A stretch of DNA of 6,546 bases from JBAWAP01 sp049589355 (lineage in GTDB: Bacteria > Chloroflexota > Anaerolineae > VGOG01): positions 1 to 6,546 of the forward strand of contig JBAWAP010000022.1 of NCBI GenBank assembly GCA_049589355.1. Direction: 5' to 3'. The notes beneath the pieces are model-generated. The model worked only from the letters and a program-made list of their open reading frames with translations, made no database searches and was not told the DNA's origin. The translations under genes and the position numbers were made by a program. Below, piece after piece: positions 1-5,475 of the stretch. Positions within the stretch are counted from its first letter, which is position 1. Each line of letters opens with the position of its first letter.

Positions 1-105
1 GGGGAGTATGATGAGCGAGCCCTCGAGCGGGTCGATGGCTCCGATCAGCATGGCGATGAGGCCAACGATAACCAGAATATTCGACCAGAGTAAACGTGTT
101 TTCAT
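1..105 (-). CDS. Small membrane protein, N-terminal fragment (runs off left edge)
   Basis: The reverse strand from 105 reads ATG followed by 35 open codons to the window edge: MKTRLLWSNILVIVGLIAML, then IGAIDPLEGSLIILP. A good Shine-Dalgarno sequence AGGAG (115-111) lies five bases before the ATG. The N-terminus has three positive or polar residues and then about 18 hydrophobic residues (about 8-24), followed by an acidic turn and a second hydrophobic stretch starting near residue 30. This predicts a small integral membrane protein with a cytoplasmic N-terminus, or less likely an uncleaved signal anchor. The look is that of short conserved hypothetical membrane proteins with an 'IDPLEGS' turn between two helices. 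I assign no function. Only the first 35 residues are present, so full length and C-terminal domains are unknown. Confidence 0.75.
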   Translation of the reverse strand, partial: MKTRLLWSNILVIVGLIAMLIGAIDPLEGSLIILP

Positions 106-140
106 AAGATCTCCTCTCTCTGCTAACTACTGAGTGTACG

Positions 141-182
141 GAATCCGTCTTTCCTTGCCATTTAAGCGTCTTAGACGGAATC
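141..182. repeat. Inverted repeat upstream of the small membrane protein gene
   Basis: Arm GAATCCGTCT (141-150) faces AGACGGAATC (173-182). Nine of ten positions pair, with one A-A mismatch, around a 22-base spacer. It lies 36-77 bases upstream of the minus-strand ATG at 105, where an operator or a 5' leader hairpin could sit. I found no convincing minus-strand -10/-35 pair nearby, so its role is open. Confidence 0.4.
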
Positions 183-202
183 AACCTAATCTGCTATCAA
201 GG

Positions 203-230
203 TTGCATTTGCGGGAATTGTGTGTATAAT
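203..230 (+). promoter_or_regulatory. Sigma-70-type promoter for the integrase remnant
   Basis: TTGCAT (203-208) and a perfect TATAAT (225-230) are separated by 16 bases. This predicts a transcript start near 237, about 95 bases before the plus-strand ATG at 333 of the integrase pseudogene. No LexA-like CTG-N10-CAG box, common at integron integrase promoters, was recognised over it. It is inferred from consensus match alone. Confidence 0.5.
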
Positions 231-332
231 AACCCTGTTCCCAGCCCTTTCGCGGAATGTGCCAGGTGGCCGGGTAGATGTATTATAAAGCGCGATCCAG
301 AAAAAGTCAACCTGTACCGGAGGAAAACCGCG

Positions 333-576
333 ATGGAACCAGCTTCTAGAACACTGCTCGATCGAGCCTGCACTGAGCCTGTCGAAGTGTCCGTGATGCC
401 ATCCGCCTCAAACACTACTCCATCCGCACCGAGCAAGCCTACGTCCACTGGATCAAGCGTTACATCTTTTTCCACAACGTCCGCCACCCGGCCGAGATAA
501 GGACCTGAGAACAACGATGATCTATACCCACGTCCTCAATCGAGGCGCCATGGCGATTCACAGCCCACTGGATTAG
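333..576 (+). pseudogene. Integron-type tyrosine recombinase (IntI-like) remnant, internally deleted
   Basis: A start ATG (333) with GGAGG (319-323) nine bases upstream begins 11 codons ending LLDR (to 365). After an out-of-frame 23-base insert (366-388) the frame resumes at 389 as VRDA, then [20 protein letters not shown] and YIFFHNVRHPAE, to about 499. This matches the N-terminal core-binding region of integron integrases (IntI1 has [20 protein letters not shown]). The sequence then jumps, at about 499, to KDLRTTMIYTHVLNRG and ends SPLD-TAG (574-576), matching the extreme C-terminus of the same family (IntI1: DVSTTMIYTHVL...SPLD). The tyrosine in TTMIYTH is the family nucleophile, but the catalytic Arg, His-x-x-Arg and about 245 intervening residues are gone. 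IntI proteins are about 320-340 residues; 73 codons remain. It cannot encode an active recombinase. No attI or attC site or cassette array is visible beside it. Confidence 0.85.
366..389. repeat. Interspersed palindromic repeat inserted in the integrase remnant
   Basis: CACTGAGCCTGTCGAAGTG (371-389) has complementary ends (CACT/AGTG) and shares CTGAGCCTGTCGAAG with the repeat at 4747-4761. It sits inside the integrase reading frame: codons 363-365 (R of LLDR) and 389-391 (V of VRDAIR) are adjacent in the family alignment, so 23 bases (366-388, or 367-389 because of a shared G) were added. This shifts the frame. TCGA occurs just before the insert (362-365) and again within it (382-385). Confidence 0.75.
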
Positions 577-675
577 CACCGGCAGAGGACATTGCCACAT
601 GAAGAAACCCTGGAAGCATGGGAGGAAAGGGATGGCCATCAGTACGCACGTACAATGCCCAGTCCGAAAAGGACG
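577..675. other. Non-coding stretch after the integrase remnant
   Basis: Between the pseudogene stop and the 676-702 hairpin I see no convincing gene. Both strands have open frames here, but none has a credible start, ribosome binding site or recognisable protein. A small GTCC/GGAC inverted repeat (663-666 with 672-675) lies against the terminator hairpin. Confidence 0.4.
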
Positions 676-710
676 AGCGGGAGGCACTCTAAACCTCCCG
701 CTTCGCTTTT
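676..710. terminator. Intrinsic terminator hairpin, probably bidirectional
   Basis: AGCGGGAGG (676-684) pairs perfectly with CCTCCCGCT (694-702) around a nine-base loop, a GC-rich nine-base-pair stem. On the plus strand it is followed by TCGCTTTT (to 710). On the minus strand it is followed by CGTCCTTTT. It lies between the convergent integrase remnant (plus) and ABC exporter (minus, ending at 769), where a shared terminator is expected. The U-tracts are short and offset from the stem, so efficiency is uncertain. Confidence 0.6.
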
Positions 711-768
711 AGGTGATCTGTCCAGCGACTGAAACCCTGATTATTCTGAAAAAAGCGTTGGCATCTTG

Positions 769-2559
769 CTAGGCACTTGCCATCACAAGCTGCCGCTGTT
801 CCCGGACCGCCCTCCACCTGGGCTCGTCCTCGATCTGGACCTCATTCAAGCGCCTGTAGAGCCCATCGCGGGACATCAACTCCTCGTGCGTCCCCATCTC
901 GACGATCTGGCTACCTTCCAGGACGACGATGACATCTGCACCGCGAATCGTGGACAGGCGATGCGCAATGACAATGGCCGTCCTGCCCACCAGCAGGCGT
1001 TCCAGTGCCTGCTGGATCAGTAACTCGGTCTCGGTGTCTACCGAGGAGGTCGCCTCGTCCAAGATCAAGATCGGCGCATTCTTGAGCACTGCGCGGGCGA
1101 TCGCCATACGCTGCCTCTGCCCGCCCGACAGCTTGACGCCGCGCTCGCCGATCACCGTACCGTAGCCGTTGGGCAACTGGGTGATGAACTCGTGCGCATT
1201 GGCGATCTTGGCCGCCTCGATCATCTCCTCCTCGGTAGCCCCCGGACGACCAAACAATATATTTTCGCGCACCGTTCCGTGAAAGAGGAACACATCCTGC
1301 AACACGATGCTGATCTGCTGGCGCAGGCTCTTGAGCGTCAGGTCGCGGATGTCGTGTCCGTCCAGCATGATCGCCCCCTCGCACACGTCGTAAAACCGTG
1401 GGATGAGGTTAGCCAACGTCGTCTTGCCCACGCCTGTCGGCCCCACCAGTGCGACGACGGTGCCCGGTGCGATATCGAGATTGATGTGATCCAGCACCGT
1501 GTTCCCCGTCGTGTACCGAAAGCTCACGTCGCGGAAGGTAATCGCCCCCATGGCCCGGCCCGCCAACTCGACGGCATCAGGACGTTCGACTACGTCAGGC
1601 TGCTCGTCCAAAAGCTCGCTCACGCGCTCCGCACCTGCCAATGCCTGCTGAACGCTTTCCCACACCCCGCTCAGGGCGCGCACGGGTTGGTAGAGCATTT
1701 CCAAGTAAAGGAAGAAAGCCACCAGGTCTTCAATGGGCAAGGTTTGGTCTAATATGAGCTGCCCACCGAAGTAGATGAGTACGATCGTGCCCAGAGATGA
1801 GGAGAATTCCACAAACGGGTGGAACGTCGCCATCAGACGCAAAGCGCGGAGCATCGAATCGCGATACCTGGCGATGTGGTCCCAGATGTGGCCTGCTTCA
1901 ATTTCCTCCCTCGTGAAGGCTTTGATTTCACGAATCCCTGAGAGATTGTCGTTAAGTGCTGCGTTGAGTTCACCCAACTCAGCCTGACGCGCGCGAAACG
2001 CCGGTCGCACGTACTTGGAAAAGCCCCGCATGGCTAACACGATCAAAGGAATCGGGATCATGCTCAATAGCGTGAGTTGCAGATTCATGCTGATCAACAC
2101 CGCGACAACGCCGATCAGCATGAGCACATTCACCATCAAGTCCGGTATCGCATGTGCAATCAACTGCTCGAGCAAATCCGAGTCATTCACCGTGCGCGAC
2201 ATTAACTGACCTGTTTGCTTGTCCTCGTAGAAACGAAGCGACAAGCGCTGCAGATGCTCATAAACCTCCGACCGAACGTCTGCGACGACGCTCCAACCTG
2301 CCACATGTGCCATGTAGCTTCTGAAAAACTGTAGGACTGCGCGCACTGCATAGACAGCCAGCGCCAGCAAAGCCAACCGCGTGATGGAATCCACTGCCTT
2401 TGGCCCCGCACTCGGATCGGTGACCGTTGCGATCATGGTCTTGACAAGCCACGGGACCAACAACTGCGCCCCTACGAGCAGGAGCATGCTCACTACCGTC
2501 AACGCTAGTGGACCAACGTACTTTCGAGCACATTTGAATACAAACCCGAGAGATTTCAC
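769..2559 (-). CDS. ABC transporter, fused permease/ATPase (MsbA/LmrA-type exporter)
   Basis: This is a half-transporter expected to act as a homodimer in the cytoplasmic membrane, exporting a lipid, drug or peptide substrate that cannot be named from sequence. Starting at the GTG at 2559 it is 596 residues, the usual family length. GGAGG lies eight bases upstream of that GTG, whereas the longer reading from 2637 adds 26 basic, unrelated residues and is less likely. Residues about 15-300 form the six-helix ABC-transporter membrane domain. The ATPase follows: aromatic A-loop Tyr349, Walker A GPTGVGKTT (373-381), Q-loop Gln421, signature LSGGQ (477-481), Walker B ILILDEA (497-503, Glu502 catalytic) and H-loop His533. 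All catalytic motifs are intact. The last ~20 residues are a charged tail. Its start overlaps the stop of a 31-codon frame by GTGA. No peptidase C39 domain is present, so it is not a bacteriocin-processing exporter. Confidence 0.95.
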   Translation of the reverse strand: MKSLGFVFKCARKYVGPLALTVVSMLLLVGAQLLVPWLVKTMIATVTDPSAGPKAVDSITRLALLALAVYAVRAVLQFFRSYMAHVAGWSVVADVRSEVYEHLQRLSLRFYEDKQTGQLMSRTVNDSDLLEQLIAHAIPDLMVNVLMLIGVVAVLISMNLQLTLLSMIPIPLIVLAMRGFSKYVRPAFRARQAELGELNAALNDNLSGIREIKAFTREEIEAGHIWDHIARYRDSMLRALRLMATFHPFVEFSSSLGTIVLIYFGGQLILDQTLPIEDLVAFFLYLEMLYQPVRALSGVWESVQQALAGAERVSELLDEQPDVVERPDAVELAGRAMGAITFRDVSFRYTTGNTVLDHINLDIAPGTVVALVGPTGVGKTTLANLIPRFYDVCEGAIMLDGHDIRDLTLKSLRQQISIVLQDVFLFHGTVRENILFGRPGATEEEMIEAAKIANAHEFITQLPNGYGTVIGERGVKLSGGQRQRMAIARAVLKNAPILILDEATSSVDTETELLIQQALERLLVGRTAIVIAHRLSTIRGADVIVVLEGSQIVEMGTHEELMSRDGLYRRLNEVQIEDEPRWRAVREQRQLVMASA

Positions 2560-2651
2560 CGCACTTTCCTCCAGAACAAGTACTCTTCTAGCAGACCTGC
2601 TATTAGACCTGGCAGCAATGCTGCCGGGCACTCGCAAGCGATTTCCATCAT
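2556..2651 (-). CDS. Candidate 31-residue microprotein coupled to the ABC exporter
   Basis: An ATG at 2651 opens 31 codons ending KVR-TGA; the TGA overlaps the exporter's GTG start as GTGA, a classic translational-coupling arrangement. GGAGAG (2663-2658) lies at correct distance, with GGAG eight bases before the ATG. The peptide begins MMEIACECPAALLPGLIAGL and continues with LEEYLFWRKVR: an acidic, Cys-x-Cys-Pro head, a hydrophobic middle long enough for a short membrane helix or amphipathic helix, and a basic tail. The frame is open upstream to 2903, but that part contains translated interspersed repeat (LVLSEAEG), so the ATG at 2651 is the sensible start. It could be a translated leader whose main job is to load ribosomes onto the exporter, a small membrane partner, an exported peptide, or a chance frame. 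I recognise no family. Confidence 0.4.
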   Translation of the reverse strand: MMEIACECPAALLPGLIAGLLEEYLFWRKVR

Positions 2652-2939
2652 CTCATTCTCTCCATATACTTTGCCATCTAACAAACTGGCAGTCGCTCCC
2701 CTGTAAGCAATTCCAGCGGAACGTCTTCCGGCTCCAAAAGCGCATCCTTCGGCTTCGCTCAGGACAAGTTTACCAAGCCGTGCGCCGTGGTGACCACCGG
2801 CGTGCCCACAGTTTACAAACGCTGCTGCCTCGCCGTGCGACAGGCGATAATCTGCTGAAACAGCAAGGCGGCAAATGCCTGAGGCAACCGTCTCACCGAC
2901 CATAACTCAGGTAGCACCCTTCGATCTGGGAACCGGGGC
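2652..2939. other. Intergenic stretch with repeat and possible gene debris
   Basis: This stretch lies upstream of the exporter and downstream of the lactonase. It contains the interspersed repeat at 2746-2768. On the minus strand, an open stretch from about 2932 to the TAA at 2813 reads like protein (LPELWSVRRLPQAFAALLFQ, then QIIACRTARQQRL). It has no start or ribosome binding site of its own and I recognise no family; it may be the end of a decayed gene. No convincing promoter for the exporter was found. Confidence 0.35.
2746..2768. repeat. Interspersed repeat, CTTCGGCTTCGCTCAGGACAAG type
   Basis: The plus strand carries CTTCGGCTTCGCTCAGGACA followed by AG. Read on the minus strand it gives the peptide LVLSEAEG, which I recognise as a spurious translation of a widespread short repeat in Chloroflexota-like genomes. 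It shares the GCTCAG/CTGAGC core with the repeats at 371-389 and 4747-4791 but is a distinct subtype. Confidence 0.55.
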
Positions 2940-3698
2940 TCAGCTATAGTACTCTGGCGAAAGCTTGAGCGTTTTCCAGAGTTCAGGATCGTGACCAAAG
3001 ACGAGTTTCCCTCCCTCGGCCTTGGCGATGGCTGCCAAACGCCTGGCGGAGGCGCGAGCTTGCGTGGGATTCCAGGTGCCATCCCACACGTTCGCCTTCA
3101 GGTTCTCCTCCATGCTGATGGCATCCCCAGCAAGGACGATGACGCCTGAGTCTGGCAACCTGATCACTGGCGCTTGAAACCCCTTGACATGGCCGGGCGC
3201 TTTGATCACCTGCACCTCAGGCGCCAAATTCAAATCCCCCTCCACCAGCTCGTAGGTCAGGTCAGGCAGGTGCCAATACTTGGCCTGGAAAGACCCAAGG
3301 GTGTCACAAGCTTGTTGATAGTGATCCCGTTGCACCAGAATGACCGAATTGGTGAAAAGGTAGTTTGAGCCGGCATGATCAAAATGCAGGTGCGTGTTGA
3401 CCACGAAATGAATATCCTCAGGCCTTAGGCCTATCTCCGCCAGCCGGTTTTCAAGCCGATCTTGCTCATTCATGACCGGTAAGATGAGGCCGACATGGGG
3501 CGTACCCCTGAAAGTCGCCTGGGGATCTTGAATGTGGACGGGGTGCATGCCCGTATCAAAAAGGATGTTCAGTCCCTCCACCTGAACCAGAGCAGCCCAG
3601 ATGGGGACGGCAATCCGCTCGCCCTCGCCGCTCCCCGGCGTCAGGACGCGCCCTTTATCACAGTCGCACACTCCCAAAGGTAGAATATAGAGTCGCAT
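2940..3698 (-). CDS. AiiA-like metallo-beta-lactamase-fold lactonase (N-acyl homoserine lactonase family)
   Basis: Predicted cytoplasmic zinc hydrolase of 252 residues, the same size as Bacillus AiiA, which opens the lactone ring of acyl-homoserine lactone signals. The start is firm: GAGGAGGGAA (3710-3701) lies just before the ATG at 3698. Metal ligands are all present: HLHFDH (His103, His105, Asp107, His108), His170 in APGH, Asp192 in AGDA and His236 in FGHD. The closing FGHDPELWKTLKLSPEYY lines up with AiiA's FGHDIEQEKSCRVFPEY, and the stretch before the metal site (NRLAEIGLRPEDIHFVVNTH) also lines up with it. The catalytic Tyr194 of AiiA (Asp-Ala-Ser-Tyr) is replaced by Ser195 here (Asp-Ala-Ile-Ser), so quorum-signal cleavage is likely by family but not assured; another lactone or ester could be the substrate. 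No signal peptide is seen. It stands alone between two gaps of 127 and about 290 bases. Confidence 0.88.
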   Translation of the reverse strand: MRLYILPLGVCDCDKGRVLTPGSGEGERIAVPIWAALVQVEGLNILFDTGMHPVHIQDPQATFRGTPHVGLILPVMNEQDRLENRLAEIGLRPEDIHFVVNTHLHFDHAGSNYLFTNSVILVQRDHYQQACDTLGSFQAKYWHLPDLTYELVEGDLNLAPEVQVIKAPGHVKGFQAPVIRLPDSGVIVLAGDAISMEENLKANVWDGTWNPTQARASARRLAAIAKAEGGKLVFGHDPELWKTLKLSPEYYS

Positions 3699-3796
3699 GT
3701 TTCCCTCCTCGCGTTTGCGAACCTCACAGCACGCACTCCGGCAAGTGTTTACAAATGAACTAACGTAGTCGGATACAACCAGAGTGCCAGTCCCAC

Positions 3797-3823
3797 GAAA
3801 ACGTACCGCCCAAATCGAGCGGT
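3797..3823 (-). terminator. Weak terminator-like hairpin after the methyltransferase
   Basis: On the minus strand ACCGC (3823-3819) pairs with GCGGT (3809-3805) around a nine-base loop, followed by ACGTTTT (to 3797). It starts three bases beyond the methyltransferase stop (3828-3826), where a terminator would be expected. The five-base-pair stem and four-base U-run are marginal. Confidence 0.3.
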
Positions 3824-3825
3824 GG

Positions 3826-4650
3826 TTATCGCATTCCAGGTTTTCTGGCCTTTAGCGTGAATAAGAGCGGTAACTTCCCGGCATATTGCGGAAAGCAATA
3901 CCATCGCTCCGAATAATTCACCATGCTGGGGAAGCGTTTAAAAAACAGGCGCTCATATTCATTGAAAGATTCAAGGTGTAACCCTGCCTTGAGTAACGCA
4001 TTGAGAATATCACTGAGGGACCACTCCCATTCGTATGACGGATGCTGAGGAACATACGTATCATCGGCATAATCCGGATCATTGTCGTCCCACAAGGTAG
4101 GTTCCGACGTATGAAAATAGGGATGAGCGATGGTCAACTCTCCCGGGTTCGGGTCATCAAAGATATTGCAGATGGGATGCGACTCCATGATATAGAAGAT
4201 GCCCTCCGGTTTCAGAAAATGCGCAATAATCTGCGCCCATTCGTCTAGATCCCTCAACCAGCATAACACCCCTCTCGACGTATATACAATATCAAATTGC
4301 TCATGGAGGATCGTTCGTAACTCATACACATTGGCACGAAGAAAAGTCGCGGCCAACTGCAACTCCTGTTGTAATTGCCTCGCACAGGCAATTGATTGGG
4401 CTGAGAAATCTACCCCGGTGACAATAGCGCCTTGCCGTGCCCACGACAGGGTGTCGGTACCAATGTGGCATTGAAGATGCAGAAGCGTCTTCCCACTGAC
4501 CTCTCCGATTTCTCGCAGCTCGATTTCATCAAGAACGATTTCCCCTTCTTTGAGGATATCTACCTCCCTATACGACTTGACATGAATAGGGGCGATTTCA
4601 TCCCAGAGCTCTTCGTTGCATTTCTCAGCATGCTTAAAGGTATTCTCCAT
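3826..4650 (-). CDS. Class I SAM-dependent methyltransferase
   Basis: A 274-residue cytoplasmic protein with a Rossmann-type methyltransferase core at about residues 48-160. The SAM-binding loop is TLLHLQCHIGTDTLSWA (55-71), a variant of the Asp/Glu-x-Gly-x-Gly motif with His-Leu-Gln-Cys-His before the glycine, seen in a known subgroup of this superfamily. Asp81 in VTGVDFS is the residue expected to hold the SAM ribose. FDIVYTSRGVLCWLRDLDEW (119-138) matches the strand-4 post-motif region. Residues about 160-250 are an aromatic, acidic insert (many Asp, Trp, Tyr), probably the substrate-binding cap. The acceptor cannot be told from sequence. The start at 4650 is supported by GGAGAGAGGAAACGACG directly before the ATG. 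The coding sequence looks more AT-rich than the exporter gene, possibly a sign of separate origin. Confidence 0.85.
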   Translation of the reverse strand: MENTFKHAEKCNEELWDEIAPIHVKSYREVDILKEGEIVLDEIELREIGEVSGKTLLHLQCHIGTDTLSWARQGAIVTGVDFSAQSIACARQLQQELQLAATFLRANVYELRTILHEQFDIVYTSRGVLCWLRDLDEWAQIIAHFLKPEGIFYIMESHPICNIFDDPNPGELTIAHPYFHTSEPTLWDDNDPDYADDTYVPQHPSYEWEWSLSDILNALLKAGLHLESFNEYERLFFKRFPSMVNYSERWYCFPQYAGKLPLLFTLKARKPGMR

Positions 4651-4955
4651 CGTCGTTTCCTCTCTCCTTCTGGTAGGCCTGACCGTTCACAGGGTTGCCA
4701 TCGCGGTAGGACTGCCAGTTGCCCGACAGCCCCGCACAGACCTGTACTGAGCCTGTCGAAGTATCCCGGCGTGCGGTTTCGACAAGCTCAACCCAAGGTT
4801 TTTCTCGCACCGGGCTCTTCAGACGGCCTCGCCTCCGCAACACGCCACTAACGTAGCGTCTATGCTATTCCCCGCAGTGAGGTTAGCCTTGTTGATCCGG
4901 CTCCGTGTCCGGGCAAGGTTTCCTTTGCCAAGCTACCCAACGTCAGGCAGCCCAG
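4651..4955. other. Intergenic stretch with repeat hairpin and possible gene remnant
   Basis: This 305-base gap between the acetyltransferase and methyltransferase holds the inverted interspersed repeat pair at 4748-4790. Next to it a minus-strand open frame, running from about 4735 to a TAA at 4634-4636 inside the methyltransferase start, has gene-like codon choice (SGNWQSYRDGNPVNGQAYQK). Further upstream, that frame is filled by translated repeat (WVELVETARRDTSTGSVQ), so it is probably the tail of a decayed gene rather than a living one. Nothing recognisable occupies 4857-4955. Confidence 0.4.
4747..4791. repeat. Paired interspersed repeats forming a 13-base-arm hairpin
   Basis: TGAGCCTGTCGAA (4748-4760) faces TTCGACAAGCTCA (4778-4790). 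Twelve of thirteen positions pair (one C-A mismatch) around a 17-base loop. This is the head-to-head form of the element seen singly at 371-389. Both spurious reading frames through it give the peptides VELVETARRDTSTGSVQ and VLSLSKYPGVRFRQAQP, typical of repeat-derived false proteins in Chloroflexota-like genomes. Confidence 0.7.
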
Positions 4956-5378
4956 CTATTGAACATACTGAGACATCATTATCAGTTCAACCCGCGGTGT
5001 CCATCCGATGCTCTTCCAGAAGGCAATGGTGTCGTTATTGTCGCCGAAGACGAAGATATGGCACTTGCCAATCCCATCTCGTCTAAGAGCGGACAGGCAT
5101 CGCCCCACAAGTGCTCGGCCCAGTCCTTTACGGCGCTGGGGCTTGCTGACAGCCAGGTGGTGGATATAGCCGCGCCTACCATCATGACCACAGAGGACCG
5201 CTCCCACGAGATGCTCGCCATCACGGGCCACAAAACTGAGGCCAGGATTGCGATCGAGAAAGCGCGCCATGCCTTCCTCCGAATCTGCGTCACTTAACCC
5301 TACGCCTTCAGAGGTCCGCCATAGGACGAGCACCTCGTCATAGTCTTGAATGGCCATGTCTCGTATCACGATACTCAT
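4956..5378 (-). CDS. GNAT-family N-acetyltransferase (YpeA-like)
   Basis: A 140-residue cytoplasmic acetyltransferase expected to move an acetyl group from acetyl-CoA to an amine. The layout follows E. coli YpeA closely: an N-terminal strand-helix IVIRDMAIQDYDEVLVLWRT, the sheet segment LVGAVLCGHDGRRGYIHHLAV (57-77) and the acetyl-CoA pyrophosphate loop QRRKGLGRALV (81-91) with the Arg-x-x-Gly-x-Gly signature (Arg82, Gly85, Gly87). The closing helix-strand contains NNDTIAFWKSIGW (114-126). Length is normal for a single GNAT domain. The substrate is unknown; relatives include small-molecule and ribosomal-protein acetyltransferases. The start at 5378 has a weak purine-rich ribosome site (GGGGAAATTGGG) and fits the family N-terminus. 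It has 97 bases upstream and 305 downstream, so it appears to be transcribed alone. Confidence 0.88.
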   Translation of the reverse strand: MSIVIRDMAIQDYDEVLVLWRTSEGVGLSDADSEEGMARFLDRNPGLSFVARDGEHLVGAVLCGHDGRRGYIHHLAVSKPQRRKGLGRALVGRCLSALRRDGIGKCHIFVFGDNNDTIAFWKSIGWTPRVELIMMSQYVQ

Positions 5379-5455
5379 CGGCCCAATTTCCCCAGTAGCT
5401 TTTGTCCTCGACTTTTCATGGCCGGGCTACCTGTTCTAGAGCGTGCCATAGAATA

Positions 5456-5473
5456 CCACCTCGAACAGGGTGG
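5456..5473 (-). terminator. Possible weak terminator after the aminotransferase
   Basis: CCACC (5456-5460) and GGTGG (5469-5473) form a short five-base-pair hairpin with an eight-base loop just past the aminotransferase stop (5478-5476). On the minus strand it is followed by TATTCTAT rather than a clean U-run. An alternative longer pairing, CCTGTTC (5430-5436) with GAACAGG (5463-5469), competes with it. Confidence 0.2.
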
Positions 5474-5475
5474 GA

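Noticed and set aside
197..514. Minus-strand open frame of 105 codons across the integrase remnant
   Set aside because: It runs antisense through the clear integrase N-terminus and includes translated repeat (DTSTGSVQ).
911..1384. Long open frame antisense-phase within the ABC exporter ATPase region (minus strand, 157 codons)
   Set aside because: It is a shadow of the exporter in another frame of GC-rich sequence; no ribosome site or protein family, and the exporter motifs are intact in the true frame.
1192..1752. Plus-strand open frame of 186 codons opposite the ABC exporter
   Set aside because: Composition is rich in His, Arg and Gln as expected from antisense of a real gene, with no recognisable domain.
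2560..2637. 26-residue N-terminal extension of the ABC exporter to an upstream start at 2637
   Set aside because: The extension is basic and unlike the family N-terminus, while the GTG at 2559 has a well-placed GGAGG and gives the usual length.
3759..4856. Shared decamer ACTAACGTAG at 3760-3769 and 4847-4856
   Set aside because: Flanks do not match and ten bases alone can recur by chance in this length; no repeat boundary could be drawn.
4982..5297. Two open frames (both strands) overlapping the acetyltransferase
   Set aside because: They are frame shadows; the GNAT protein has a complete domain with its acetyl-CoA motif.
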